Of a stretch of 9,125 bases of DNA, positions 1 through 6,548 are shown piece after piece; position 1 is the first letter of the stretch; every line of letters begins with the position of its first letter. Position numbers and translations under genes: made by a program. This DNA comes from Desulfobacteraceae bacterium UBA2771 (GTDB lineage: Bacteria; Desulfobacterota; Desulfobacteria; Desulfobacterales; Desulfosarcinaceae). The notes under the pieces were generated by a model. It had not been told where the DNA came from. It saw only the letters and a program-made list of their open reading frames with translations, and made no database searches. Location: positions 1 to 9,125 of the forward strand of contig DEIP01000001.1 in the NCBI GenBank assembly GCA_002352605.1. The letters are read 5' to 3'.

Positions 1-57
1 AGCCGCGCCTTTCTTGAAAAACGAAAACCGCAATTCAAAGGGGCGCTGAAGGAATAA
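1..57 (+). CDS. C-terminal fragment of a probable enoyl-CoA hydratase/isomerase (crotonase family) protein
   Basis: Reading frame 1 is open from the first base and ends with TAA at 55-57, giving the tail SRAFLEKRKPQFKGALKE. A tail of the form 'xAFLEKRKPxFKG' is typical of crotonase-fold enoyl-CoA hydratases, where a C-terminal helix carries the 'FLEKR.P.F' pattern. These enzymes act on CoA thioesters in fatty-acid or aromatic degradation. Only 18 residues are visible, so the family call rests on this tail alone and the exact substrate cannot be given. The gene runs in the same direction as thiC, with the miniature element at 67-247 lying between them. Confidence 0.5.
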   Translation, partial: SRAFLEKRKPQFKGALKE

Positions 58-66
58 CACAACCTA

Positions 67-92
67 AGGGTTCGCGAAAAAATAACTTCGCA
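67..92 (+). repeat. Left terminal inverted repeat of the miniature element
   Basis: Begins AGGGTTCGCG and continues through an A-rich run into ATAACTTCGCA. It matches the reverse complement of 222-247 at 23 of 26 positions; the differences are at repeat positions 5, 11 and 24. Confidence 0.75.
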
Positions 93-116
93 GAATTGGC
101 GCTCAGATTTGGTCCA

Positions 117-144
117 GGTTTTGCTGATCCGAGAGAGCAAAACC
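117..144. repeat. Internal perfect hairpin of the miniature element
   Basis: GGTTTTGCT (117-125) and AGCAAAACC (136-144) form a 9-bp perfect stem around a 10-base loop. There is no T run after the stem on either strand, so it is not an obvious intrinsic terminator. It may be a structural part of the element. Confidence 0.6.
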
Positions 145-221
145 ACAGGAATAGCGAGCTATTTCGAGACTTTTGAGAGTGAGGTATCAGCCAAAGATGG
201 GCTGAAGCTGAGATGTGAAAA

Positions 222-247
222 TGTGAAGTTATTTTTGCGCGAGCCCT
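222..247 (-). repeat. Right terminal inverted repeat of the miniature element
   Basis: Its reverse complement begins AGGGCTCGCG and ends ATAACTTCACA. It pairs with the left end at 67-92 and is identical to the first 26 bases of the second copy at 9037-9062, so this end is the better conserved one. Confidence 0.75.
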
Positions 248-306
248 AAGTTGGATCGGCTCCTTGAACCCTTTTCCCCCTTGAGCCCTAACAAAAGAGG
301 CATCCC

Positions 307-1611
307 ATGAACTACACCACCCAGATGGACGCCGCCCGAAAAGGGCGCATCACCTCTCAAATGGAAACCGTTGCCGGAAAAGAGAACATCGATCCCGTGG
401 CCCTGCGGAAGTTAATCGCCGCCGGCAAGGTGATCATTCCCGCCAACAAGAACCATACGAACCTCGATCCGGAAGGCGTAGGCCAGGGGCTTCGCACCAA
501 AATCAACGTCAACCTGGGAATTTCCAAGGACTGCTGCAACGTCAATCTGGAAATGGACAAGGTCCGGCTGGCCCTCACGTTGAAAACCGAAGCCATCATG
601 GACCTAAGCTGCTACGGCAAGACACGGGAGTTCCGGCGCAAGTTAGTTGAGATGTCACCGGCCATGATCGGCACCGTGCCCATCTATGATGCCGTCGGAT
701 TTTACGACAAGAACCTCAAAGACCTCACCGTGGACGAGATCTTCAAGGTGGTGGAGCGCCACTGCGAAGACGGGGTGGATTTTCTCACCATCCATGCCGG
801 ACTGAACCGCAGCGCGGCAGAAAAGATCAATCGTCGGGAGCGCATCACGAACATCGTCTCACGGGGCGGATCCCTCATGTTCGCATGGATGCAGCTCAAC
901 GACAGGGAGAATCCCTTTTACGAATACTACGACCGGTTGCTGGAGATCTGCCGGGCTTACGACGTCAGCCTGAGCCTGGGAGATGGCTGCCGGCCGGGCT
1001 GCTTGCACGATTCCACCGATGCCTGCCAGGTGGAAGAGCTGATCACCCTGGGAGAGCTGACCAAACGGGCCTGGGAGAAGAACGTCCAGGTGATGATCGA
1101 AGGGCCGGGGCATATGGCATTGAACGAAATTGCCGGCAACATGATGATCGAAAAGCGTCTGTGCCACGGCGCCCCCTTTTACGTGCTGGGTCCCATCGTC
1201 ACCGACGTGGCGCCCGGTTACGACCACATCACCAGCGCCATCGGAGGGGCCGTTGCAGCGGCCAGCGGGGCCGATTTCCTCTGCTACGTCACGCCGGCCG
1301 AACACCTGCGGTTGCCGGACCTGGAAGACATGAAAGAGGGCATTATCGCCGTTCGCATCGCCGCCCACGCCGCCGATATCGCCAAGGGTATCCCCGGCGC
1401 CAGGCGTTGGGACGATGCCATGAGTCAAGCACGGGCGGACCTGGATTGGGGGAGAATGCTTGAACTGGCAATAGACCCGGAGAAACCAAGACGCTACCGG
1501 GAAAGCTCGCCACCCGAGCATGAGGGCAGCTGCACCATGTGCGGCAAGATGTGCGCCGTGCGCAACATGAACCGGGTGCTGGCGGGCAAGGATATTCAGC
1601 TGAACAACTGA
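307..1611 (+). CDS. thiC: Phosphomethylpyrimidine synthase ThiC, short form
   Basis: ThiC is the radical-SAM enzyme that rearranges 5-aminoimidazole ribotide into hydroxymethylpyrimidine phosphate, the pyrimidine half of thiamine. At 434 aa this is the short form, without the long N-terminal domain of the roughly 600-aa E. coli type. Family hallmarks are visible in order: SLSLGDGCRPG (221-231), EGPGHM (265-270), GYDHITSAIGGA (304-315) and YVTPAEHL (327-334). H269 and H333 have the same 64-residue spacing as the metal-binding histidines of the characterised enzyme. The iron-sulfur ligands are C409, C412 and C416 in SCTMCGKMC, a CX2CX3C pattern, one residue shorter than the classical CX2CX4C; I believe this spacing is usual in short forms. 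The start is supported by AGAGG at 296-300, six bases before ATG. No other thi genes are in the window, and no TPP riboswitch is visible upstream. Confidence 0.97.
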   Translation: MNYTTQMDAARKGRITSQMETVAGKENIDPVALRKLIAAGKVIIPANKNHTNLDPEGVGQGLRTKINVNLGISKDCCNVNLEMDKVRLALTLKTEAIMDLSCYGKTREFRRKLVEMSPAMIGTVPIYDAVGFYDKNLKDLTVDEIFKVVERHCEDGVDFLTIHAGLNRSAAEKINRRERITNIVSRGGSLMFAWMQLNDRENPFYEYYDRLLEICRAYDVSLSLGDGCRPGCLHDSTDACQVEELITLGELTKRAWEKNVQVMIEGPGHMALNEIAGNMMIEKRLCHGAPFYVLGPIVTDVAPGYDHITSAIGGAVAAASGADFLCYVTPAEHLRLPDLEDMKEGIIAVRIAAHAADIAKGIPGARRWDDAMSQARADLDWGRMLELAIDPEKPRRYRESSPPEHEGSCTMCGKMCAVRNMNRVLAGKDIQLNN

Positions 1612-1618
1612 GTCCTCA

Positions 1619-1637
1619 GGTACCGCTCGCCGGTACC
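1619..1637. other. Small inverted repeat between the convergent genes
   Basis: GGTACC (1619-1624) and GGTACC (1632-1637) can pair around a 7-base spacer in the 48-base gap between the convergent thiC and M15-peptidase genes. It sits where a bidirectional terminator is expected, but no T run follows on either strand, so terminator function is doubtful. Confidence 0.25.
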
Positions 1638-1659
1638 GGGCAAAATGGCGACACCGATG

Positions 1660-2211
1660 TTACCCGCGCCAGTTCCTAAAATCCCCGGTGTCTACGTGAA
1701 CGAAATCGGACCGGGGGTAGTAGCCGACGCCGCCGATCCTCAATTCCAGGCAGGCGTGCCGCAGTTTACCGGTATCGCATCCCGGCAGACGAATGTCGAT
1801 GGCCCGTCCCAGTATATGGTAGCTGAATTTGGCCACGCCTGAGCTTTGCTTGCGGAGCCGGGCGTTGGTCTGGGGCGAGCGGTAACCGGAGATGATGTGA
1901 AACGGGGCATCGGATCCCAACCGTTGGCGCACACTATAGAGCAGGTCCATCAGCCGGGTATCGATGGCTTCGATATCGCCGGTGCGGTGGTCCCTTAAAA
2001 TACGGTTGATGCGTTTCATGGCATCCGGGCAATAGGTGCCGTTTTTAAAATAGCGGGCAGCGAGCTTTTCGCCGGTATGGGTGTTAAAAAAAGCCAGGGA
2101 GCGGCTGCTGCTGTCCGGCAGCAGAGCGGACCATCCCGTTGCAGGCACCAGGCCGGTGGACAAAAAAACCGTACCGATTTTTAGAAAAGCGCGCCGACTG
2201 CAACCAACCAT
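1660..2211 (-). CDS. Tat-exported M15-family (DUF882/YcbK-MepK-like) murein peptidase homologue
   Basis: The 183-aa protein opens with a twin-arginine signal (SRRAFLKIG, 5-13, then a hydrophobic stretch to about 29), so it is probably folded in the cytoplasm and exported by Tat. Cleavage after WSA is plausible. The rest is a DUF882/peptidase M15A domain: SGYRSPQTN (108-116), the zinc-site signature S130-x-H132 to D139 in SYHILGRAID, and the second histidine H172 in FVHVD. E. coli YcbK (MepK) of this family cleaves cross-links in peptidoglycan; the exact bond cut here is unknown. All expected zinc ligands are present, so it looks active. The start is backed by GGAGAG just upstream (minus strand). 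It lies 259 bases downstream of mutL and converges on thiC, so it is probably transcribed separately or by weak read-through. Confidence 0.88.
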   Translation of the reverse strand: MVGCSRRAFLKIGTVFLSTGLVPATGWSALLPDSSSRSLAFFNTHTGEKLAARYFKNGTYCPDAMKRINRILRDHRTGDIEAIDTRLMDLLYSVRQRLGSDAPFHIISGYRSPQTNARLRKQSSGVAKFSYHILGRAIDIRLPGCDTGKLRHACLELRIGGVGYYPRSDFVHVDTGDFRNWRG

Positions 2212-2470
2212 GTCTCTCTCCGCATTTCAGAATGTTGGGTGTCACTTGATGATTGACCCCAATCGGTGGAGATAACAGCAAAGATCATACCCGAACCTTT
2301 CAAGTCGGTTCGAAATCGTCAGGTTGTTCTTAAAAAACTATTCAACGCATTGTTATTGTATCCCATTTTGGCGCGTTCGATTCTCGTTTCCTCCATTCTA
2401 CCGGACGTTGTGGTTCTCATAGGCCGCCATGCGTGTGCATTCCGTCAACCGGTTGACGAAAAATGTGCCA
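2212..2470. other. Intergenic region between mutL and the M15-peptidase gene
   Basis: This 259-base gap contains a perfect 16-bp palindrome near its mutL end (2443-2458) and a 6-bp stem around 2292-2312 (CGAACC/GGTTCG). On the minus strand TATGAT at about 2283-2288 resembles a -10 box for the peptidase gene, but no acceptable -35 lies at the right distance. A 25-codon minus-strand frame (2396-2319) has no convincing ribosome site. No other gene is visible. Confidence 0.5.
2443..2458. promoter_or_regulatory. Perfect 16-bp palindrome, possible operator
   Basis: CGTCAACCGGTTGACG is perfectly self-complementary with no spacer, which suits a dimeric DNA-binding protein better than an RNA hairpin. 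It begins 12 bases beyond the mutL stop on the minus strand and about 230 bases upstream of the M15-peptidase start. The T run lies on the wrong side (before the palindrome on the minus strand), so it is not an intrinsic terminator. The binding protein is unknown. Confidence 0.35.
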
Positions 2471-4342
2471 TCAAACTATTCGCCGGAACTGCTTTTCCAA
2501 ATCCCGGACGGTCCATCGGATCCAGGTGGGTCTGCCGTGGGGGCAGTTCGACGGGTTATCGCAGGCATCCAATTGTTCGAGCATGCCCTTCATCTGCACC
2601 TCGGTGAGCTGCTGGTGGGCCCGGATCGCATGGTGACAGGCCATGACCATGTGGCATTCGTCCATAATCGTTTCCATTTCTGCGTTCACACCGATTTGCG
2701 CCGTTTTTTCGACGAGTTGGGTGACCAGCGCCGCGATATTACCGCTGTCCAGCAGTGTCGGTAAAGCCTTGACCACGAATGTGTTGCCGCCAAAAGGCTC
2801 GATCTCCAACCCGTAATGATCCAGCTCAGGGGCCAGCCGTTCCAGGATCCGGGCCTCGTGGAATCCAAGGTCGATGGTTTCGGGTAACAAAAGGCGCTGG
2901 GCGGGGGGGCGACGTCCGTCCGATCGGCGTTTGAGCTGTTCAAAGACGATGCGTTCGTGGGCCGCATGCTGGTCGATGAGCATCAGACCATGATCGGATT
3001 CACAGATGATATAGGTGCCCATGTACTGGCCGATTAGGGTGAGGTCGGCAAAAAATCGCGGCTTCCACAACGGCGTCTGCCGGGTGGGTTTGCCGGGGGG
3101 GGGCATGGGGGCGATCGGTGGCCCCGCCGGGTCGATCGGGTCGGCAGGTGGCAATGACGCCGGTTTGCCGTCAGCGGCCGGTTCGTGGCCCATTTTAAAC
3201 GACGGCGGTTCGATCGGTTTTCGGAAAATGGCACGATTGCCGGTTTTCTCATCTTCTCGCGGCATGCCGTAGTCGGCGTGGGGGTCGGACACGCGTGCCG
3301 ATCGTTGAAGCGGTTCGGCAACCCCTGCTTCAGGCGCTTTCCACCGGGTGGGGTCGGATTGCCTGAGGGCGTCGGCCACGGCGGCCTGAACGGTGTCGTG
3401 AACGATTTTTTGGCGGACGAAGCGGATTTCATGTTTGGTGGGATGCACATTGACGTCCACCTGATCAAAGGGTACCTTTAAAAACAACACCGCCACCGGA
3501 TACTGGCCCTTCATCAGCCGTCCGGTATAGCCGGCAAACAGGGCGTGCTGGATGATCCGGTCTTTGACCCAACGGTCGTTGACGAACAGATAGATGCCCC
3601 GGGCCGTGGACCGGTTAATGCACGCAGCGGCGACCCACCCACCGATTTCAACATCCTCGCTGTTCCGGTTCACCGCTTGCAGTTCTTTCTTGATGGCGGC
3701 GCCGAGGACATCGGCCACCCGATCCGTGGGGTCTGCAGCCGGTGCCCAGCTTTTGACTACGCGCTGATTATGTGACAGCCGGAATTGAACACGGGGACGG
3801 CAAAGGGCCATGCTGGCAATGGTATCGGCGATGTGGCCCATCTCCGTGTTGATGCTTTTTAAAAATTTTCGACGGGCCGGTGTGTTGAAAAAGAGGTCGG
3901 CCACGGTGATCATGGTGCCGGCGGGGGCGCCTACGTCAAAGACTTTGATGATCCGGCCCCCCACCAGATCGATCCGGGTGCCCACGTCGGCGTCGGTTTC
4001 CCGGGTAACCAGGCCAAATCGGGAAACCGAGGCGATACTGGGCAGGGCCTCTCCCCGGAATCCCAGGGTGCGAATGGCAAAGAGGTCCGGATCCTTGGTA
4101 ATCTTGCTGGTGGCGTATCGCTCCAGGCAGAGCAGCGCGTCGTCCCGGTCCATGCCCCGTCCGTTGTCCGACACACGAATGCTTTTTCGTCCGCCCTGCT
4201 CGATCTCCACGATGATTCGGGTACTGCCGGCATCGAGGGCATTTTCCACCAGTTCCTTAACCACGGAAGCCGGGCGCGCCACCACCTCTCCGGCGGCGAT
4301 TTTATTAGAAAGGATCTCCGGAAGGATTCTGATTGAGGACAT
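2471..4342 (-). CDS. mutL: DNA mismatch repair protein MutL, endonuclease-type
   Basis: MutL links MutS mismatch recognition to strand removal. The 623-aa protein has an N-terminal GHKL ATPase: KELVENALDAG (29-39, catalytic E30 and N34), DNGRGM (59-64), ATSKI (77-81), GFRGEALPSI (94-103), and the transducer domain with NVHPTKHEIRF (298-308). A proline-rich linker spans about 330-425. The C-terminal domain has the metal-dependent nicking-endonuclease motifs: DQHAAHERIVFE (457-468, fitting DQHA(X)2E(X)4E), ACHHAIRA (568-575), CPHGRP (600-605) and a terminal FRR (619-621). This is the type found in bacteria without MutH. The start ATG overlaps the stop of the small upstream gene by one base (TAATG), indicating translational coupling. 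Two C runs of 9 and 7 bases lie in the linker and C-terminal part. Confidence 0.97.
   Translation of the reverse strand: MSSIRILPEILSNKIAAGEVVARPASVVKELVENALDAGSTRIIVEIEQGGRKSIRVSDNGRGMDRDDALLCLERYATSKITKDPDLFAIRTLGFRGEALPSIASVSRFGLVTRETDADVGTRIDLVGGRIIKVFDVGAPAGTMITVADLFFNTPARRKFLKSINTEMGHIADTIASMALCRPRVQFRLSHNQRVVKSWAPAADPTDRVADVLGAAIKKELQAVNRNSEDVEIGGWVAAACINRSTARGIYLFVNDRWVKDRIIQHALFAGYTGRLMKGQYPVAVLFLKVPFDQVDVNVHPTKHEIRFVRQKIVHDTVQAAVADALRQSDPTRWKAPEAGVAEPLQRSARVSDPHADYGMPREDEKTGNRAIFRKPIEPPSFKMGHEPAADGKPASLPPADPIDPAGPPIAPMPPPGKPTRQTPLWKPRFFADLTLIGQYMGTYIICESDHGLMLIDQHAAHERIVFEQLKRRSDGRRPPAQRLLLPETIDLGFHEARILERLAPELDHYGLEIEPFGGNTFVVKALPTLLDSGNIAALVTQLVEKTAQIGVNAEMETIMDECHMVMACHHAIRAHQQLTEVQMKGMLEQLDACDNPSNCPHGRPTWIRWTVRDLEKQFRRIV
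2903..2909 (-). repeat. C7 mononucleotide run inside mutL
   Basis: Seven consecutive G on the plus strand (C on the coding strand) cover the end of codon 478 and codons 479-480 (R-P-P), within the C-terminal endonuclease domain after the DQHA motif. It is a possible slippage site, weaker than the C9 run at 3095-3103. Confidence 0.8.
3095..3103 (-). repeat. C9 mononucleotide run inside the mutL linker
   Basis: Nine consecutive G on the plus strand (C on the coding strand) encode P414-P415-P416 as three CCC codons, between the ATPase and endonuclease domains. Loss of one C would bring translation to a stop at 3034-3036 after about 20 foreign residues, removing the whole endonuclease domain. 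Confidence 0.85.
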
Positions 4343-4521
4343 TATTCGATGGTATTTTTATAACTGCGGGACAAATACTCCGCCTCCATGGGGGTCAGGT
4401 TGAATTTCAGGCAGGCCGCCTCCATGAGTTGTCGTCGGCTTTTGGCTGATCCCGCCTTTTCTTCTTCAGATATCCACTTGACTGCTTTTCTCAGGCTTTC
4501 GCCTTCGGGTTGTATGTTCAC
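4342..4521 (-). CDS. Small conserved-looking hypothetical protein (59 aa) coupled to mutL
   Basis: A GTG start at 4521-4519 opens a 59-codon frame ending in TAA at 4344-4342. The protein begins MNIQPEGESLRKAVKWISEE and ends EYLSRSYKNTIE. A strong ribosome site, AAGGGAGG, stands five bases before the GTG. The stop shares one base with the mutL ATG (TAATG), which argues that both are real and translated together. The product is charged and probably mostly helical: a basic/acidic N-terminal helix (ESLRKAVKWISEEEK), a short linker, then two helices around 28-43 and 44-55. There is no signal peptide or membrane segment. I recall no function for it. It could be a small DNA- or protein-binding domain, but that is inference. 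Confidence 0.75.
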   Translation of the reverse strand: MNIQPEGESLRKAVKWISEEEKAGSAKSRRQLMEAACLKFNLTPMEAEYLSRSYKNTIE

Positions 4522-4535
4522 AAGAACCTCCCTTC

Positions 4536-4564
4536 AATCTAGACGAATTCATCTGAAATGTAAA
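4536..4564 (-). promoter_or_regulatory. Candidate sigma70-type promoter for the small gene and mutL
   Basis: On the minus strand TTTACA (4564-4559) and TAGATT (4541-4536) are separated by exactly 17 bases. The predicted start of transcription would fall within or just after the ribosome site of the 59-aa gene, leaving a very short leader, which weakens the case. The surrounding 100 bases (about 4541-4620) are clearly AT-richer than their neighbours, as promoter regions often are. Confidence 0.3.
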
Positions 4565-4630
4565 TTGATACGGGTCTATTCACCTCGACGATTTTAATAA
4601 TTAACAAATCTCGGTTTGGGTTCCGTTTTT

Positions 4631-4655
4631 AAAGGATCCGCCATCAGAGCGGCGG
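4631..4655. terminator. Weak hairpin overlapping the gatA stop codon
   Basis: CCGCC (4638-4642) and GGCGG (4651-4655) form a 5-bp stem with an 8-base loop spanning the gatA stop codon. On the minus strand it is followed by ATCCTTT, on the plus strand by CTTTTTATG. It may be a leaky terminator between gatA and the small gene, or may stop antisense transcripts entering gatA; the stem is short. Confidence 0.25.
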
Positions 4656-6104
4656 CTTTTTATGCTTGATGGCTATCGCCCGTTCGAACTGCCGAGCAAC
4701 TTTGAAAAGCATCGCCTCGTTGAAATGGCGTCCCATGATCTGCAGGCCGATGGGCAAACCGTCGTCGGAGAAACCGCAGGGGACCGAGATCCCCGGGATG
4801 CCGGCCAGGTTGGCCGAGAGGGTGAAAATGTCCGACAGGTACATGGTCAGCGGATCGTCGATGGTCTCTCCGATGGGGTAGGCCGGCGTGGGTGCCACCG
4901 GTGAGACGATCACGTCGCAGGACGCAAAGGCGTTTTGAAAATCATTTTTAATCAGCGTGCGAATCTGGGATGCCTTGCCGTAGTAGGCGTCGTAGTAACC
5001 GGCGGACAGGGCGTATGTGCCCAGGATAATGCGCCGCTGCACCTCCGAACCGAATCCTTGTGACCGGGTGCGACGGTACATCTGAAGCAGATCGGTCGGG
5101 GCCTTGTCGCGGAAGCCGTATTTGACGCCATCGTAGCGGGCCAAATTGGAACTGGCTTCACAAGGGGCGATGACGTAATAGGCGGCCACGGCATGATCGC
5201 TGTGGGGCAGGGAGATATCGATGCAGCGGGCGCCCAGGGATTCGATGGTTTTTACTGCCCGTTCAACTGCTGCGCCGACCTGCGGATCCAGGCCCCGGGC
5301 ACTGCTGTACGTCTTGGGGATGCCTACCACCACATCAGCGAGACCGTCACCGGAGATGGCCGAGAAGTTCGGCACCGGTTCGGGAACGGAGGTGGAATCG
5401 TTGGGATCGTGACCGGCGATGGCCTCCAGCATGATGGCTGTGTCGGCCACGGTTTTGCCCAGCGGACCGATCTGGTCCAGAGAAGAGGCAAAGGCCACCA
5501 GCCCGAAACGAGACACCCGGCCGTAGGTGGGCTTGATCCCCACCACCCCGCAGTGGGAGGCCGGTTGGCGGATGGAGCCGCCGGTATCCGAACCCAGGGC
5601 GCCCAGGCACATGTCCGCCGCCACAGCCGCCGCGGACCCGCCGCTGGATCCCCCGGGAATGCGATCCAGGTGCCAGGGGTTGCGGGTAACCTGAAAAGCG
5701 GAGTGCTCGGTGGTCGAGCCCATGGCAAATTCGTCCATGTTGAGCTTGCCCACGATCACTGCCCCGGCATTTTTCAACCGTGTGATCACTGTGGCGTCGT
5801 AAGGAGGAACGAAGTCCTCGAGAATTTTCGATGCGCAGGTGGTGCGCAGGCCCCGCGTGCACATCAGGTCCTTGATGCCCAAAGGGATGCCGGTCAGCGG
5901 TGTGGCCTCACCGGTCGACAGGCGATGGTCCGCTGCTTGGGCCTGGACCAATGCGCCGTCGGCATCGACGGTCAGGTAGGCATCGATCTTGCCGTCTACC
6001 GCCTCGATGCGGGCCAGGACGGCCCGGGTCAATTCCACGGAGGAGATCTCTTTATTGTTCAACAGTCCACAAGCCTGCTCGATGGTCAGTTCATGCAGTT
6101 TCAT
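4644..6104 (-). CDS. gatA: Aspartyl/glutamyl-tRNA amidotransferase subunit A
   Basis: GatA is the amidase subunit of the GatCAB enzyme. It releases ammonia from glutamine, which GatB then uses to convert Glu-tRNA(Gln), and often Asp-tRNA(Asn), to the correct amide form. At 486 aa it has the usual length. The amidase-signature catalytic triad is present: K78 in GIKDL, the cis-serine S153 in GGSSGGSAA (151-159), and the nucleophile S177 in DTGGSIRQPA. These are offset by one residue from the triad of the S. aureus enzyme (K79, S154, S178). It lies 69 bases downstream of gatC in the same direction. An AGGGA stands about 11 bases before the ATG. GatB is not in the window, so the complex is encoded at separate loci. 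Confidence 0.97.
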   Translation of the reverse strand: MKLHELTIEQACGLLNNKEISSVELTRAVLARIEAVDGKIDAYLTVDADGALVQAQAADHRLSTGEATPLTGIPLGIKDLMCTRGLRTTCASKILEDFVPPYDATVITRLKNAGAVIVGKLNMDEFAMGSTTEHSAFQVTRNPWHLDRIPGGSSGGSAAAVAADMCLGALGSDTGGSIRQPASHCGVVGIKPTYGRVSRFGLVAFASSLDQIGPLGKTVADTAIMLEAIAGHDPNDSTSVPEPVPNFSAISGDGLADVVVGIPKTYSSARGLDPQVGAAVERAVKTIESLGARCIDISLPHSDHAVAAYYVIAPCEASSNLARYDGVKYGFRDKAPTDLLQMYRRTRSQGFGSEVQRRIILGTYALSAGYYDAYYGKASQIRTLIKNDFQNAFASCDVIVSPVAPTPAYPIGETIDDPLTMYLSDIFTLSANLAGIPGISVPCGFSDDGLPIGLQIMGRHFNEAMLFKVARQFERAIAIKHKKPPL

Positions 6105-6173
6105 CGGTTCACGTCCCTGGAGAAGGAATCGGTTATCTCGTTCGGGTTGTATACGAAGCCGCCAACATCGGCG

Positions 6174-6458
6174 TCAGAGCACTTTGGGCACCACGAAGGT
6201 ACCGTCGTCCTTTTCCGGGGCATTGGCCAGCGAGGCCTCCTGTCCCAGATGGTCCTGTACCCGATCCTCCCGGAAGGCATTGGTCAGGTTAACGGCATGA
6301 GAGGTGGCGGCAATGCCGGTGGTGTCCACTTGCCTGAGGGTGTCCACGTAGTCGAGAATGGTGCCGATCTGGCCGGAAAACCGGTCGATGTCCGCATCAT
6401 CAATGTCCAATCGGGCCAGATGGGCCACGTGCAGAACTTCTTCTTTGGTGATTTTCAT
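6174..6458 (-). CDS. gatC: Aspartyl/glutamyl-tRNA amidotransferase subunit C
   Basis: The 94-aa protein is the small belt-like subunit that wraps GatA and GatB and stabilises the complex. The N-terminal pattern ITKEEVLHVAHLARLDI (3-19) and the C-terminal FREDRV...APEKDDGTFVVPKVL are characteristic, and the length is normal. Translation starts at ATG after AAGAGGTAGGAAA on the minus strand, a good ribosome site. It lies 90 bases downstream of the SPOR gene and directly upstream of gatA. I see no clear promoter in the 90-base gap, so it is probably carried on the argS-SPOR transcript. Confidence 0.96.
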   Translation of the reverse strand: MKITKEEVLHVAHLARLDIDDADIDRFSGQIGTILDYVDTLRQVDTTGIAATSHAVNLTNAFREDRVQDHLGQEASLANAPEKDDGTFVVPKVL

Positions 6459-6548
6459 TTTCCTACCTCTTGCTCGGTCAACAAATCCTCAACCGTGTGG
6501 GTAATTGCTCCGACCTGGGAAGTGCTTCGATGCGTTCCAGGATGAATG

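Larger units (their letters stand above)
67..247. mobile_element. Complete MITE-like miniature inverted-repeat element (left copy)
   Basis: The stretch is bounded by imperfect terminal inverted repeats of 26 bp (67-92 and 222-247, 23 of 26 matching), both beginning AGGG(T/C)TCGCG. It holds no open reading frame of note. Inside are a perfect 9-bp stem (117-125 with 136-144, GGTTTTGCT/AGCAAAACC) and a short inverted repeat at 150-163 (AATAGC-GA-GCTATT). A second, inverted copy at the right edge of the window matches its right half at 87 of 89 bases, so this is a dispersed repeat and not a gene-specific structure. TA stands directly before the left end (65-66) and at the right boundary (247-248), which would fit a TA-duplicating element of the IS630/Tc1-mariner type moved in trans. 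The exact ends are uncertain by a base or two. I do not recognise a named family. Confidence 0.75.

Noticed and set aside
207..215. GCTGAGATG resembling the CTGAGA core of a TPP riboswitch ahead of thiC
   Set aside because: It lies inside the miniature element and recurs in the second copy upstream of argS, and the other conserved TPP segments are missing.
1645..1842. 65-codon plus-strand frame after thiC
   Set aside because: It lies over the conserved 3' half of the M15-peptidase gene on the other strand; the peptidase motifs explain the sequence.
2319..2396. 25-codon minus-strand frame (MEETRIERAK...) between mutL and the M15 gene
   Set aside because: No convincing ribosome site and no recognisable motif; such a length is expected by chance.
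5193..6545. 450-codon plus-strand open frame opposite gatA and gatC
   Set aside because: It is antisense to two unmistakable genes, its product is low-complexity and family-less, and it arises from the GC-rich codon usage of the coding strand.
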